Notes under the pieces: generated by a model
Database searches by the model: none
The model's input: the letters and a program-made list of their open reading frames with translations, nothing else
Told to the model about the DNA's origin: nothing
Source of the DNA: Gammaproteobacteria bacterium
GTDB lineage: Bacteria; Pseudomonadota; Gammaproteobacteria; Steroidobacterales; Foliamicaceae
NCBI GenBank assembly: GCA_009845905.1
Contig: VXYS01000009.1
Location: forward strand, 516,325 to 580,324
DNA: 64,000 bases
Direction: 5' to 3'
In this document: one piece after another, positions 36,414 to 47,183 of the stretch
Position numbering within the stretch: position 1 is the stretch's first letter
Layout: each line of letters opens with the position of its first letter
Translations under genes and position numbers: made by a program

Positions 36414-38645
36414 TCACTGGGTTCGGAATTGTACTGAAACGCCGTAGGTGCGGGGCGGGGCGTAGTGCGCCCAGCTCGCGCCGGCGAAACTGGTGCGCTG
36501 ATCGGCGTACAGCGTGTCGCTCAGGTTCTTGCACCAGGCGGTGACCAGCCATCGCTCCCCGGCCGGGGTCCAACGCACGGAAAAGTTGGCCACGCCGTAC
36601 GCCTTCTGCAAGGATGCGTCGCGCTCGAAGCGTCCGGGTGCATTGTCGCTGTTGTGCCAGGCATGGTGCTTCCAGCCGTAATCAAGGTGGAAATCCAGGG
36701 CTCCGCTGCGGCCCAGGTCCAGCCCGTAGCCGGCTGCAAAAGTGAAGGAGTGCCGGGGCGAATGCGGGATCCGGTTTCCGTCGCGCCGGATGTCGAACCC
36801 CTGGATCGTGCCCACAAGGAAGCTGTCGAATCGCGCGTCCAGGTAGCCGTAAGCGAGGTTCAGCAGCAGGCTGCCGGACGGCGCCCAGGTCAGCTCCAGC
36901 TCCGCTCCGCTGATGCTTGCGCGGGCGGCGTTCTTGACCCGCAGACCGTCGAATGCGGCGGATACTTCGTCGAAAAGCAGCGTGATCCGCTGCAGGTCGT
37001 GGAAGTCGGTTGAAAAAACCGCCGCGTTGACCTGCAGCCTATCGCCCAGCCAGCGGCTCTTTATCCCGAGTTCGACGTTGGTCGCGGTCTCTTCGCGGAT
37101 CGGCTGCCCGGCCTCGGATGCGCGGCTGACCTTGGTGTCGAAGCCCCCGGACTTGAACCCCTCCGACCAGCTCGCGTAGGCCATCAGTTCCCGCCCGGCG
37201 AAAGGCCGCCATTCCGCCACCACTCGCGGCGTGAGCGCGTCGAAGGAGGCCTCGGCCGCCACGTCGTAATTCTCGAAGATGATCTGGAAGGGGATCCCCG
37301 GAACCGCGTCGTCGGTGAGCGTGCCGATGGTGCGGTTCTCCTTGTCGTCGCGCGTGTACCGCAAGCCGGCGCGGACGGTCAGCACCGGATTGACCTCCCA
37401 TGACGCGTCGGCGAAAGCCGCCCAGCCGGAAGTGCCGGAAACGCCCAGCCAGTCGCCGCGGCTGCCGTTCAGCACGCCGTCCTGGTTTACGACGATTTCC
37501 TCGTACTCGAGCCGGTCCACGTCTTCGCGTATGTAATACAGGCCCGCGACGGCCCGCCAATTCGCGGCCGGATCAAAGGCGTAGCGGACCTCCAGGCTGA
37601 ACTGGTCCGCGTCCTCTTCCTGGCCGAACAGGTCGTCGAACCCCTGGCCCACCGCCAGGCTGCGCCCGCCGAACTGGTCCAGGGTATTGGCGGAGACGTC
37701 CCGGTAGGCGGCTATCGCGGTCAATTCGCCGCCGCCGATCCCCTGCTTGAGCCGCGCCGAAAGGCCCCATTGTCTGGCGTCGTAACCGATCGGCAAACCA
37801 TGCTCGGAAACCCGCGGCCGGCCGGTGGAAGCGGACGGAGGAAAGCGGTCCCATCGGGTTACGCTGCGCGTCTGGCTGCCGTTGTCCTCGCGGCTGTAAT
37901 CGGCGCTTAAAAGGAGGTCGCGATCGTCGCCGGACAGGACGCGCAGTTGCGCGCGCAAAGCCAGCAGGTCTTCGTCGTCGGATTCGGCGCCGCTGATCAG
38001 GTCCATTCCATAACCGTCGCGGGTCTTCCGCACCAGCGAAATCTTCCCGCCGATATTGGGACCCAGGGGGCCGGAAAGGACGCCCTTGAGATCGACGGCG
38101 TTGAACGAGCCATAGCCCGCCAGAAACCTTCCCTCCGCGCCTTCGACGCTCGGCGCGCGGGTGGTGAGGCTGATGGCGCCTCCCACGACGTTCTTGCCGA
38201 ACAGCACGCCCTGCGGGCCGCGCATAACGGTCGCCTGTTCCAGGTCGAAGAGTTCGAAGAAATAGGACGTGGAACGGGCGATGTACACCTCGTCCACGAA
38301 CAGGATGACCGAGTTTTCCAGCCCGCTGCGGGTGGCCCCGCTGTTGCCTATTCCGCGCACGGTCAGTTCCGACCGGCCGCTGCTGAAGGTGGAGTAGGAC
38401 AGGTTCGGGATTCGCAGGGCCAGCTCGCCGATCTTCTCCACCCGCCCGGCCTCCATCGCCCCGGCGTCGAGCGCGCTGATCGACATGGGTACGTCCTGGA
38501 GGTTTTCGCTCCGTTTCTGGGCCGTCACCACGACTTCCTCCAGTACGCCGTCGGCGCGTGCGGAGAGCATTGCTGCGGAACAAGCAAAGAGAAGCGCGAT
38601 TCCGGCAGGCAGCCCGGAATGAACCCTGATGATGTTGTTAGTCAC
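36414..38645 (-). CDS. TonB-dependent outer-membrane receptor
   Basis: A 743-residue TonB-dependent receptor. The signal peptide ends about ARADG, followed at once by the TonB-box-like EEVVVTAQKRSENLQDVP. The plug carries ELTVRGIGNSG, VMRGPQGVLFGKNVVGGAISLTT, and the barrel ends in VSVQFRTQ. The plug motifs are of the type common in Sphingomonas- and Steroidobacter-like receptors for hydrophobic or plant-derived compounds, but the ligand is unknown. The start is GTG 38645 with no strong ribosome-binding site, so the exact start is uncertain. It lies upstream of ctaA without clear functional connection. Confidence 0.92.
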   Translation of the reverse strand: MTNNIIRVHSGLPAGIALLFACSAAMLSARADGVLEEVVVTAQKRSENLQDVPMSISALDAGAMEAGRVEKIGELALRIPNLSYSTFSSGRSELTVRGIGNSGATRSGLENSVILFVDEVYIARSTSYFFELFDLEQATVMRGPQGVLFGKNVVGGAISLTTRAPSVEGAEGRFLAGYGSFNAVDLKGVLSGPLGPNIGGKISLVRKTRDGYGMDLISGAESDDEDLLALRAQLRVLSGDDRDLLLSADYSREDNGSQTRSVTRWDRFPPSASTGRPRVSEHGLPIGYDARQWGLSARLKQGIGGGELTAIAAYRDVSANTLDQFGGRSLAVGQGFDDLFGQEEDADQFSLEVRYAFDPAANWRAVAGLYYIREDVDRLEYEEIVVNQDGVLNGSRGDWLGVSGTSGWAAFADASWEVNPVLTVRAGLRYTRDDKENRTIGTLTDDAVPGIPFQIIFENYDVAAEASFDALTPRVVAEWRPFAGRELMAYASWSEGFKSGGFDTKVSRASEAGQPIREETATNVELGIKSRWLGDRLQVNAAVFSTDFHDLQRITLLFDEVSAAFDGLRVKNAARASISGAELELTWAPSGSLLLNLAYGYLDARFDSFLVGTIQGFDIRRDGNRIPHSPRHSFTFAAGYGLDLGRSGALDFHLDYGWKHHAWHNSDNAPGRFERDASLQKAYGVANFSVRWTPAGERWLVTAWCKNLSDTLYADQRTSFAGASWAHYAPPRTYGVSVQFRTQ

Positions 38646-38715
38646 GGCTCAAGTCCCGAAAAGCGTTTTCCGATTCCCGTACTTTAGCGCCCTGCGCTGC
38701 TTCCGGGAACCGGCC

Positions 38716-39861
38716 CTAAATCCCGGCGCGGGTGTCCTCGAGGATGAGATCGACGACCGATTTGAGCGCCTGCGCTTCGCTGTCGCCTTCCAGAAGGCGC
38801 AGGCGGTAGTGATCCGTCTGTCGGTCGGCGCCGCTGCCGTAGTTGACGATATCCAGCGCGTGGCGCAGCTCCGCCTCGCAGCCCAGCGCTTCGGCCTCAT
38901 CGCTCAGGGTGTCGATCAACTGCTTCACCAGATCGGCGATGTCCGTGCGACCGCTGCCGGCCATTCCGCCAAGAAAAGCGAGCACCCCATAGCGCTGCGC
39001 CACCCAGCGGTTTTCGGCGATTATTTCCGTCAGCGGTTCTTCGGGCAGTTCGTCCGCGTAATGCTGGCGAAGCAGCCGGCGCACGAGGCAGGCGAACCAG
39101 GCGACCAGGCACAGCGCGTCTTCGAGCCGCGTGCCCAGGTCGCAGATGCGCAACTCAATGGTCGGGTAGCGTTGCGAGGGACGGATGTCCCACCAGATTT
39201 CACTGCCGTCGCTGATGAAATTCATGCGCTGGTAGGTGGCCAGGAGCTGTTCGTAGTCGGCTGCGGAATGCAGCGCGTTGGGCAAGCTGGTGCGGGGCAG
39301 CGCGCCCACGACGCAAAGCCGGTACGACTTGTAGCCGGTATTGCGGCCCTGGGCAAACGGCGACGAAGCGGACAGCGCCAGCAGCACCGGTAAATAACGG
39401 CGCAGGGCGGTCATCACACGGATACGCGCGTCCTTGTCGCCGAAGCCCGCATGAACGTGCATGCCGCTCACCATGAAGTTGCGCACCGCCTGCTGATAGG
39501 TCATTTCGAAATCCAGGTAGCGCTGGCGGGGCGTCGTGAGCTGGTCGGTCCACTTTGCGAAGGGGTGGGTTGAAGCGCCCAGGACCGCCGCCCCGAATCG
39601 CTCCGCCGCCTCGATCACGAGGCCGCGCGTCTCGCGCAGGGATGAACGCACGCCGGAAACGGACCGGCATACGCGGGTATTGGTTTCGATCTGCGAACGC
39701 AGAAACTCCGGCACCACCTTGTGCGGACCGACGCGTGTCTGGCAGTGTTCGAAAATCTGGGGGTCGGGGTCGGCGAGCATGTCGCGCGTGTCCGGATCGA
39801 CGAGAAAGAACTCCTCCTCGACACCCAGCGTGATCGAAAGGTCGGATTTTCCCGTGTTCAC
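38716..39861 (-). CDS. YbdK-type carboxylate-amine ligase (GCS2 family)
   Basis: A 381-residue member of the glutamate-cysteine ligase family 2 (YbdK/EgtA fold), which forms gamma-glutamyl or similar amide bonds with ATP. Motifs are [42 protein letters not shown] and [14 protein letters not shown]. coli YbdK has weak glutamate-cysteine ligase activity, but the real product is often unclear. Its ATG overlaps the stop of the copper-type ATPase by four bases (ATGA), so a role in thiol production linked to metal stress is possible. Confidence 0.87.
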   Translation of the reverse strand: MNTGKSDLSITLGVEEEFFLVDPDTRDMLADPDPQIFEHCQTRVGPHKVVPEFLRSQIETNTRVCRSVSGVRSSLRETRGLVIEAAERFGAAVLGASTHPFAKWTDQLTTPRQRYLDFEMTYQQAVRNFMVSGMHVHAGFGDKDARIRVMTALRRYLPVLLALSASSPFAQGRNTGYKSYRLCVVGALPRTSLPNALHSAADYEQLLATYQRMNFISDGSEIWWDIRPSQRYPTIELRICDLGTRLEDALCLVAWFACLVRRLLRQHYADELPEEPLTEIIAENRWVAQRYGVLAFLGGMAGSGRTDIADLVKQLIDTLSDEAEALGCEAELRHALDIVNYGSGADRQTDHYRLRLLEGDSEAQALKSVVDLILEDTRAGI

Positions 39862-42332
39862 AGTCCGGCTTTCCTCAACCTCAGCGCGTTGCTGATGACC
39901 GAGACCGACGACAGGCTCATGGCGGCGGCAGCAATCATGGGCGACAGCAGAAGGCCGACGAACGGATAAAGCACGCCGGCCGCGACGGGTACACCGGCCG
40001 AATTGTAGATGAACGCAAAGAACAGGTTCTGCCGGATATTGCGCATCGTCGCATGCGCCAGCCGGCGGGCCCGGACAATCCCGTTCAGGTCGCCCTTGAC
40101 CAGCGTGAAGCCCGCGCTCTCGATCGCCACGTCGGCGCCCGTGCCCATCGCGACCCCCACGTCCGCCTGGGCCAGCGCGGGCGCGTCGTTCACGCCGTCG
40201 CCCGCCATCGCGACCCTGGCGCCGGCTTCCTGCAGCTCTCTAATGATGCGGGCCTTGTCTTCCGGAAGAACGTCGGCGCGAATCTCATCGATCCCGAGCC
40301 TGGAGGCCACGGCCTTCGCGGTGCGTTCGTTGTCCCCCGTGACCATGACGATGCGCAGGCCTTCGGCATGCAGCGCCTTCAGCGCCTGCGGCGTCGTTTC
40401 CTTGACCGGATCGGCGACGCTCAAAAGCCCGTCCAGCCGGCCCTCGACCACGACGAACATGACCGTCTCGCCCTGGTCGCGGCGCCGGTTCGCCATTTCG
40501 CTTGCCTTGCCGGCGTCGAGCCCGAGGTCGGCAAGCAGCCTGGCGTTGCCCAGCGCAACCGCCTTGCCCTCGACCTGTCCCTTGACGCCTTTCCCGGTGA
40601 CCGCCTCGAATTCTTCCGCTCTCGAAAGGATCAGGCCACGGTCCTCGGCTCCCGCAACGATCGCCTCGGCCAGCGGGTGCTCGCTGCCTCGTTCGAGCGA
40701 CGCCGCCAGCCGCAGCAACTCCGCCTCGTCAATTCCCGTCTCCGGGGCCACCGCGACCAGCTTCGGCTTGCCCACGGTCAGGGTGCCGGTCTTGTCGACG
40801 ATCAGCGTGCCGACCCCGGCGAACCGCTCAAGCGCTTCGGCGTTCCTGATCAGAACGCCGGCCTGCGCGCCCCGGCCGGTCGCCGTCATGATGGACATGG
40901 GCGTGGCAAGGCCAAGCGCGCAGGGACAGGCGATGATCAGGACCGAGACCGCCGCCACCAGGGCATAGGCCATGGCCGGCGCCGGGCCCCAGTTCGACCA
41001 GACGGCAAACGCCGCCACCGCGACCAGGACGACCGCGGGCACGAAGTATCCGGCCACCACGTCGGCCAGTTTCTGGATCGGCGCGCGGCTGCGCTGCGCC
41101 TGCGCAACCATCTCGACGATTTGCGACAGCATGGTGTCGGCGCCGACGCGCCTGGCCTCGATGACAAGCGTGCCGCTACCGTTGATAGTCGCTCCGGTCA
41201 CCGGATCGCCGAGGGCCTTTTCGACCGGCACCGGCTCGCCGGTCAGCATGGACTCGTCAATCGAAGAATGGCCTTCGGCAACCGCCCCGTCCACCGGCAC
41301 CTTCTCGCCGGGGCGTATCCGAAGGCGATCGCCGACCTGAACGTCGTCGAGCTGGATTTCCTCTTCGCGGCCATCCGGGCGGACGATGCGCGCCGTCTTC
41401 GGCGCCAGGTCCAGAAGCGCTCGGATCGCGTCGCCCGTCCGCTCCCGGGCGCGCAGTTCCAGTACCTGGCCCAGCAACACGAGGACCACGATGACGGCCG
41501 CAGCCTCGTAATAAACCCCGACATGGCCTCCGGCGTCGCGGAATCCGGACGGAAATATCCCCGGCGCGATTGTCGCGACGACACTGAACGCATAAGCTGC
41601 GCCGACGCCCATCGCGATCAGCGTGAACATGTTCAGGCTGCGGTTGACGACGGACTTCACTCCGCGCACGAAGAACGGCCAGCCCGACCAGAGGACGACC
41701 GGCGTCGCCAGAACCAGTTCGGTCCAGGCGGCGATGGCCCCGCCGATCCACTCGCGCAGGGGCAGGCCCAGCATCGGACCCATCGCGAGCGCCAGGACCG
41801 GCACCGTCAGCGCGGATCCGATCCAGAAGCGGCGCGTGAAATCCACGAGTTCCGGATTGGGTCCCTGGTCGGCGGCGGGCACGCCCATCGGCTCCAGCGC
41901 CATGCCGCAGCTAGGGCAGTCGGAGGGCTCCTCCCGGACGATCTCCGGGCACATGGGACAGGTGTAAAGCGTGCCCTCGGGCACCGGTTCGGGCTCGGGG
42001 AGCCCTTCCAGATAAACGGCAGGGTCTGCCTCGAATTTCTCCTGGCAACGCGCCGCGCAGAAATAGAAGCGCTGGCCGGCGTGTTTGGCGACATGCCGGG
42101 CGCTCGCGCGCGCCACGGTCATGCCGCAGACCGGATCCTCCGCCTCAAGGTAATCTTCCGGCGCGGCCGCGAACTTGTCGCGGCATCCCGCGCAGCAGAA
42201 TCGATAGACGTGGCCGTCGTGCTCGTAAGTAGGCTTGTCCGCGTCCGGATCGACGGTCATGGCGCAGACCGGATCCCTCACGACGGCCGCCTGCGGGCGT
42301 TCGTGCTCATGCCGATGCGCGTGAGTAGTCAT
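39858..42332 (-). CDS. Copper-type P1B ATPase with two YHS domains
   Basis: An 824-residue heavy-metal-transporting P-type ATPase. The N terminus is unusual: a His-rich head (AHRHEHE), two YHS-type metal-binding domains ([39 protein letters not shown]) and a [17 protein letters not shown] metal-binding segment replace the common CxxC HMA domains. The membrane metal site is ACPCALG, then [12 protein letters not shown] phosphorylation site, [16 protein letters not shown] and [10 protein letters not shown]. This is the CopA/CopB-like group; copper(I) or silver efflux is most likely. It is divergent from the mccB gene and coupled to the YbdK-type gene. Confidence 0.93.
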   Translation of the reverse strand: MTTHAHRHEHERPQAAVVRDPVCAMTVDPDADKPTYEHDGHVYRFCCAGCRDKFAAAPEDYLEAEDPVCGMTVARASARHVAKHAGQRFYFCAARCQEKFEADPAVYLEGLPEPEPVPEGTLYTCPMCPEIVREEPSDCPSCGMALEPMGVPAADQGPNPELVDFTRRFWIGSALTVPVLALAMGPMLGLPLREWIGGAIAAWTELVLATPVVLWSGWPFFVRGVKSVVNRSLNMFTLIAMGVGAAYAFSVVATIAPGIFPSGFRDAGGHVGVYYEAAAVIVVLVLLGQVLELRARERTGDAIRALLDLAPKTARIVRPDGREEEIQLDDVQVGDRLRIRPGEKVPVDGAVAEGHSSIDESMLTGEPVPVEKALGDPVTGATINGSGTLVIEARRVGADTMLSQIVEMVAQAQRSRAPIQKLADVVAGYFVPAVVLVAVAAFAVWSNWGPAPAMAYALVAAVSVLIIACPCALGLATPMSIMTATGRGAQAGVLIRNAEALERFAGVGTLIVDKTGTLTVGKPKLVAVAPETGIDEAELLRLAASLERGSEHPLAEAIVAGAEDRGLILSRAEEFEAVTGKGVKGQVEGKAVALGNARLLADLGLDAGKASEMANRRRDQGETVMFVVVEGRLDGLLSVADPVKETTPQALKALHAEGLRIVMVTGDNERTAKAVASRLGIDEIRADVLPEDKARIIRELQEAGARVAMAGDGVNDAPALAQADVGVAMGTGADVAIESAGFTLVKGDLNGIVRARRLAHATMRNIRQNLFFAFIYNSAGVPVAAGVLYPFVGLLLSPMIAAAAMSLSSVSVISNALRLRKAGL

Positions 42333-42424
42333 GGGCTAATTCCCTTTCGTCAACGTGGACTCGTCGATTCTCACCGGCGTCCTGCTTCCTGTGTCCCGCC
42401 GGTACCGGCCTGCCGCCGCGTACA

Positions 42425-42430
42425 TCATAA
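42425..42430 (+). promoter_or_regulatory. Possible -10 box for the mccB gene
   Basis: CATAAT (5/6 to TATAAT) in the locally AT-richer stretch TACATCATAATACC, 46 bases before the ATG at 42477. No clear -35 or metal-responsive operator was found in the divergent gap. Confidence 0.25.
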
Positions 42431-42476
42431 TACCCGAGCAAAGAACAGTTCGTGGCTCGTGTGGAGCACTGCGCCG

Positions 42477-44087
42477 ATGCCGGTATTCGAGACCAAGACA
42501 GATCCCAGGTCCGGGGAGTTTGCAGCCAACGCGACGGTCAACCGGGAGTACGCGGCCCGGCTGAAGGAACTCAAGGCCGGCATTGCCCGGGGCGGCTCCG
42601 AATCCTCGCGCGCAAGGCACCTGGGACGCGGCAAGATGCTGGTCCGCGACCGCGTGGACATGCTGATCGACGCCGGCGCTCCGTTCCTCGAAATCGGCCA
42701 GCTCGCGGCCCACGAGGTCTACGATCAGCCTGTGCCCGCGGCGGGTCTGGTCTGCGGCATCGGGCGGATTCACGGAACGGAATGCATGGTTGTCGCCAAC
42801 GACGCCACGGTCAAGGGTGGCGCCTACTATCCGCTGACGGTCAAGAAACACCTGCGCGCCCAGGAGATCGCGCTGGAAAACCACCTTCCCTGCGTATATC
42901 TCGCCGACTCGGGCGGCGCCTATCTGCCCCTGCAGGATGAAGTCTTTCCGGACCGGGAACACTTCGGGCGAATTTTCTACAACCAGGCGAGGCTGTCGGC
43001 GCGCAACATTCCGCAGGTGGCGGTGGTCATGGGTTCTTGCACCGCGGGCGGCGCCTACGTCCCTGCCATGAGCGACGAGACCATCATCGTGAAGGACCAG
43101 GGAACCATATTCCTCGGCGGTCCGCCGCTGGTGAAGGCGGCGACCGGCGAGGAGGTGGACAGCGAAACGCTGGGTGGCGGAGACCTTCACACCAGGATAT
43201 CCGGCGTCGCCGACTACCTGGCGGAGAACGACGGCCACGCGCTGAGCCTCGCACGGGACATCGTTCGTCGCCTGAACCGGGACGGCGGGGCACGGGTGGA
43301 ACCGTCGGCAGCGAAGGATCCCCTTTATCCGGCGGAAGAGATTTACGGAATCGTCCCTCGCGGCCTTCGCTACATCTACAACGTGCGCGAGGTCATTGCG
43401 CGCATCGTGGACGCTTCCGAGTTCGAGGAGTTCAAGCCCCGCTACGGGACGACGCTGGTTTGCGCGTTCGCCAGGCTGGGCGGCTACCCGGTCGGCGTTC
43501 TCGCCAACAACGGAATCCTGTTCTCCGAGTCCGCTCTGAAAGGCGCACATTTCATCCAGCTTTGCAATCGGCGTGGAATTCCGCTGCTGTTCCTGCAGAA
43601 CATTGCCGGATTCATGGTGGGCAAGGATTTCGAACGCCGCGGCATCGCCAAGGACGGCGCCAAGCTGATCACCGCGGTGGCCTGCGCCCGGGTTCCGAAG
43701 CTCACGGTCATCATCGGCGGTTCTTTCGGCGCCGGGAATTACGGTATGTCCGGGCGCGCCTACGGACCGCGCATGCTGTGGATGTGGCCGAACGCGCGCA
43801 TCTCGGTGATGGGCGCGGAACAGGCGGCCATGGTCCTGAGCCAGGTCCGCAGCGCCGGCAAGCGTGCCGGCAACGGGGACGGTCCGGCGGAAGACGACGA
43901 GGCCTTTCAGCAGAAGATCCGGGAGCGCTACGAGCGCCAGGGTCATCCCTACTACGCAAGCGCAAGACTCTGGGACGACGGCGTGATCGATCCCGTCGAT
44001 ACCCGGGAGGTCCTGATCCTCAGCCTGTCGGCGGTCATGAACGCTCCCCTGCCCGAGGAGACCCCCTTTGGCGTCTTTCGCATGTAA
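42477..44087 (+). CDS. mccB: Acyl-CoA carboxylase beta subunit, methylcrotonyl-CoA type
   Basis: A 536-residue biotin-dependent carboxyltransferase subunit. The sequence follows the methylcrotonyl-CoA carboxylase (leucine and isoprenoid degradation) pattern: [81 protein letters not shown] and [19 protein letters not shown]. Geranyl-CoA carboxylase is an alternative. The frame is open far upstream, but family similarity starts at ATG 42477, with GGAG about ten bases before. Its biotin-carrying alpha subunit is not nearby; the MaoC gene follows after 15 bases. Confidence 0.9.
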   Translation: MPVFETKTDPRSGEFAANATVNREYAARLKELKAGIARGGSESSRARHLGRGKMLVRDRVDMLIDAGAPFLEIGQLAAHEVYDQPVPAAGLVCGIGRIHGTECMVVANDATVKGGAYYPLTVKKHLRAQEIALENHLPCVYLADSGGAYLPLQDEVFPDREHFGRIFYNQARLSARNIPQVAVVMGSCTAGGAYVPAMSDETIIVKDQGTIFLGGPPLVKAATGEEVDSETLGGGDLHTRISGVADYLAENDGHALSLARDIVRRLNRDGGARVEPSAAKDPLYPAEEIYGIVPRGLRYIYNVREVIARIVDASEFEEFKPRYGTTLVCAFARLGGYPVGVLANNGILFSESALKGAHFIQLCNRRGIPLLFLQNIAGFMVGKDFERRGIAKDGAKLITAVACARVPKLTVIIGGSFGAGNYGMSGRAYGPRMLWMWPNARISVMGAEQAAMVLSQVRSAGKRAGNGDGPAEDDEAFQQKIRERYERQGHPYYASARLWDDGVIDPVDTREVLILSLSAVMNAPLPEETPFGVFRM

Positions 44088-44102
44088 GCCGGGGAAAGCC
44101 TG

Positions 44103-44567
44103 ATGCCGGGTCTCTACTACGAGGACTGCAAGGTCGGCGCCGTGATCAGGCACGCATTGCGCCGCACGGTTACCGAAGCGGACAACCTCCTTTTTTCGAC
44201 GCTCACCCATAACCCATCGCCCCTGCATCTTGACGAGGAGTACATGCGCGCCACCGAGTTCGGCCGGCGCATCCTGAACAGCTGCTTTACGCTGAGCCTG
44301 ATGACCGGCGTTTCGGTGGGCGATACGACCATGGGGACGGCCATCGCCAACCTGGGGTGGGAAGACGCGCGTTTCCCCAAGCCCGTTTTTCACGGCGATA
44401 CGTTGCGGATCGAGACCGAAATCCTGGACAAGCGCGAGAGCAAATCGCGCCCGCACGCCGGTGTCGTGACCTTCGCCCATCGCGCGTACAACCAGAACGA
44501 CGAACTCGTGGGGCATTGCCGACGCGTGGCGCTGATGAAAAAACGCCCGGCCGGAGGGCAGGCCTAG
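44103..44567 (+). CDS. MaoC-like acyl-CoA dehydratase
   Basis: A 154-residue single hot-dog-fold protein of the MaoC family, which hydrate or dehydrate acyl-CoA thioesters. The catalytic Asp/His type motif appears in FSTLTHNPSPLHLDEEYM (Asn replaces the more usual Asp of TGDxNPLH) and VFHGDTLRIETEI is typical. The length fits mesaconyl- or 3-methylglutaconyl-like hydratases. Placed 15 bases after mccB, it could hydrate the product of that carboxylase, 3-methylglutaconyl-CoA. Its stop overlaps the convergent htpX stop. Confidence 0.85.
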   Translation: MPGLYYEDCKVGAVIRHALRRTVTEADNLLFSTLTHNPSPLHLDEEYMRATEFGRRILNSCFTLSLMTGVSVGDTTMGTAIANLGWEDARFPKPVFHGDTLRIETEILDKRESKSRPHAGVVTFAHRAYNQNDELVGHCRRVALMKKRPAGGQA

Positions 44568-45463
44568 AAACTGAGCGACTGCAGCGCCCGTATGCGTGCG
44601 TCCAGCGGCGGATGCGAGGAAAACATGCGCCGGATGCCGGAACGGGCCGAGGCCGAAATGCCGAAGGCCGCCATCGACTCCGGCATGGACTGACCGCGTC
44701 CGTAGTTGCGCTTCAGCGATTCCAGCGCGTTGATCATCGAGCCCCGGCCGGCCAGGCGGGCGCCGGCCGCGTCGGCGCGAAACTCCCGGCGGCGCGAGTA
44801 CCACATCACGATGGCGCTGGCCAGGATGCCGAACACGATCTGGGCCGCGATCGTGACGACGAAGTAGCCGATGCCAAAGCCGCGCTCGTTGCGCAAGACG
44901 ACGCGGTCGACAATAAACCCCACGATCCGCGAGAAGAACAGGACGAACGTGTTCAGGACTCCCTGCAGCAAGGTCAGCGTAACCATGTCGCCGTTCGCTA
45001 CATGCCCGATCTCGTGACCCAGCACGGCGCGAACCTCTTCGCGGCGCATATGGCGCAGCAGCCCTTCGCTCACCGCCACCAGCGACTTGTTGCGCCGGGC
45101 GCCGGTGGCGAAGGCGTTGGGTTCCGGCGCGGGGAAGATTCCCACTTCGGGCGTGTCGATCCCGGCGCGTCCGGCCAGCTCACGCGTGGTGTCCAGCAGC
45201 CAGACCTCGGTGGGGTTGGACGGCGCGTCGATGATCTGCGTGCGGGTTGCCCGCTTGGCCATCCACTTCGACAGGAACAGCGAGACGAACGCTCCCCCGA
45301 AACCGAAAAGCGCGCAGAAAATGAAAAGGCTGGTGTAGTTCAGCCCGTACTCGCCGACCGCGTCCAGCACCATGCGGTCGACTCCCAGAAGGTTCAGGAC
45401 CAGAGCGGCAACCGCAAGGACTGCGATGTTGGTCAGGATGAACAGCGAGATGCGGTTGTACAC
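44564..45463 (-). CDS. htpX: Membrane zinc metalloprotease HtpX
   Basis: HtpX is a heat-shock-linked inner-membrane protease that removes misfolded membrane proteins. The 299-residue protein has two N-terminal membrane segments, the zinc site HEIGH (in AVLGHEIGHVANGD) and the third ligand region RREFRADAAGARLAG, then SSHPPLDARIRAL at the C terminus. Length is normal. The GTG at 45463 gives the family N terminus VYNRISLFILTN; the open frame continues upstream but without homology. Convergent with the MaoC gene (4-base overlap). Confidence 0.95.
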   Translation of the reverse strand: MYNRISLFILTNIAVLAVAALVLNLLGVDRMVLDAVGEYGLNYTSLFIFCALFGFGGAFVSLFLSKWMAKRATRTQIIDAPSNPTEVWLLDTTRELAGRAGIDTPEVGIFPAPEPNAFATGARRNKSLVAVSEGLLRHMRREEVRAVLGHEIGHVANGDMVTLTLLQGVLNTFVLFFSRIVGFIVDRVVLRNERGFGIGYFVVTIAAQIVFGILASAIVMWYSRRREFRADAAGARLAGRGSMINALESLKRNYGRGQSMPESMAAFGISASARSGIRRMFSSHPPLDARIRALQSLSF

Positions 45464-45583
45464 GGGGGACGACTCCGATGCTTCGATGGCTTGTAACAAG
45501 TATATGGGGGCGAATGCCGCGGATTTGCAAGGCGATGCAACGCTTGCGGCGCTTCGCGCTCGCCGCCTAAACTTGCCGGTCTG

Positions 45584-47158
45584 ATGTCGGATTTTGACGT
45601 GATCGTGATCGGCGGAGGGGTCAACGGCCTGGCCTGTGCGGCGACCCTGACGCGCGAGGGATTGAGCTGCTGCGTGCTCGAGCGCAACAGTTACGTGGGC
45701 GGCGGCGCGGTAACAAGAGAAGTGACGCTGCCGGGATTCCGGCACGACCTGTACGGCTCCTCGCACGTATGGATTCATTGCAACGCCGACTTCAAGGCGA
45801 TTCAGCCGGAACTCGAGCGATTCGGACTGAAGTACATAGAACCGGAAGACCACATCACCGGCCACCCGGACCAGGGCGGCGGCCCGGGCATCGTGGTTTA
45901 CAAGAGCGTGGAGCGCACCTGTGAGTCCATTGCCGCTTATTCGTCCGCGGACGCGCGTCGCTACGCCGCGATCTGCGCGGATTTCGAGCAGATCCGCGAG
46001 GGCTTCATCAAGGCCTTCTTCTCGCCCCCGACGCCGCCGAGCACGCTGCCGCGCGCGCTGGAGCGGAGCGTGGACGGCCTGCAGCGCCTTCGCGAGTTTT
46101 CCATGTCGGCGCGCGCCTGGGTGGAGGCCAACTTCGAGAACGATTTCGTGCAGGCGATGATGCTGAACTGGGCGCTGGCGCCGCAGATACTCCCGGACCA
46201 GGAGGGCGCCGGGCAGTCCTTCTACATCATGATTCCCGCAATTCACCACTACGGCCAGGCGATCCCCGAAGGCGGGAGCCAGCAACTGCCCAGGGCGATG
46301 GCGGCGTTCCTGGAAGGCAACGGCAGCCGCGTCATGACGTCGTCCCCGGTGGAGCAGATCGTCGTGGAACAGGGCCGGGCCTGCGGCGCGCGCCTTCAGT
46401 CCGGCGAGACGCTGCGTGCGCGCCGGGCGGTCGTGTCCGCGCTGGAGCCGCGTCAGACTTTTCTGCGCCTGCTCGACGACGATTTGCTGGAGGACGGATT
46501 CCTGGAAATGGTGCGCGGCTATTCCTTCGGCAGGATTACGGTCTGCCGGGTGCACCTGGCGCTGAAAGAACCGCCGCGCTTCGTCAACGGCGAGAGCATG
46601 AGCCGCTGCGCCTTCCATCGCATGACCGACGGCATGCCGCAGCTATTGAAGTTTTATGGCGAACTCGCCATGGGTCTGCCGCCGTCTGACCCGTTCCTGT
46701 GGTCCGCCTGCTGGACGCTGCTCGATCCGACCCGGGCGCCGGATGGTCGGCAAACCCTGATATTTGATACCTTCGTTTCCAATTGGCTGGCCGATGGCCG
46801 CACCTGGGGCGAAATCGGCGAAAACTATGCGCGCGATGTGCTGCTTCCCAAGCTGCGCCAGTACGCGCCGAATATCGACGGGGACAACATACTCGGGCAG
46901 CATGTGGAAACCGGCGAGAGCCTGGAGCGCGCCAATCCGTCGTTCGTCGAGGGAACCACCAATGGCGGCGAACGGATCGCTTCGCAGCTCGGCTATTTCC
47001 GGCCGTTTCCGGGCTATGCGCACTACCGCTCACCGGTGCAGGGCCTGTACATGACCGGGCCGCACTGTCATCCCGGCGGCGGGATCTCGGCCATGGGCAC
47101 GATCACCGCGCGGGTCATGCTGGACGACTTCGGTATCCGCGAGGCGGATTTCTGGTGA
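45584..47158 (+). CDS. FAD-dependent oxidoreductase, phytoene-desaturase-like
   Basis: A 524-residue FAD protein of the NAD(P)/FAD-dependent, phytoene dehydrogenase-like group (CrtI/RetSat related). It begins DFDVIVIGGGVNGLACAATLTREG (dinucleotide fold) followed by VLERNSYVGGGAVTRE. It ends with the typical flavin-binding GLYMTGPHCHPGGGISAMGT. No signal peptide. No carotenoid genes are near, so a role in oxidising another lipid-like or isoprenoid substrate is equally possible. The amidase gene follows after 154 bases that contain the long hairpin element at 47184-47293. Confidence 0.86.
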   Translation: MSDFDVIVIGGGVNGLACAATLTREGLSCCVLERNSYVGGGAVTREVTLPGFRHDLYGSSHVWIHCNADFKAIQPELERFGLKYIEPEDHITGHPDQGGGPGIVVYKSVERTCESIAAYSSADARRYAAICADFEQIREGFIKAFFSPPTPPSTLPRALERSVDGLQRLREFSMSARAWVEANFENDFVQAMMLNWALAPQILPDQEGAGQSFYIMIPAIHHYGQAIPEGGSQQLPRAMAAFLEGNGSRVMTSSPVEQIVVEQGRACGARLQSGETLRARRAVVSALEPRQTFLRLLDDDLLEDGFLEMVRGYSFGRITVCRVHLALKEPPRFVNGESMSRCAFHRMTDGMPQLLKFYGELAMGLPPSDPFLWSACWTLLDPTRAPDGRQTLIFDTFVSNWLADGRTWGEIGENYARDVLLPKLRQYAPNIDGDNILGQHVETGESLERANPSFVEGTTNGGERIASQLGYFRPFPGYAHYRSPVQGLYMTGPHCHPGGGISAMGTITARVMLDDFGIREADFW

Positions 47159-47183
47159 TGCGACTAACCCGCACCACTGCCGA

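Noticed and set aside
40053..42476. 808-codon upstream extension of the mccB frame
   Set aside because: It runs antisense to the copper ATPase; the family N terminus begins at the ATG at 42477 and total length then fits the family.
42336..44804. Minus-strand open frame of 822 codons opposite mccB
   Set aside because: Antisense shadow; mccB and the MaoC gene are clear on the other strand.
45464..46618. Upstream extension of the htpX frame
   Set aside because: It runs antisense to the FAD oxidoreductase; HtpX homology begins at the GTG at 45463.
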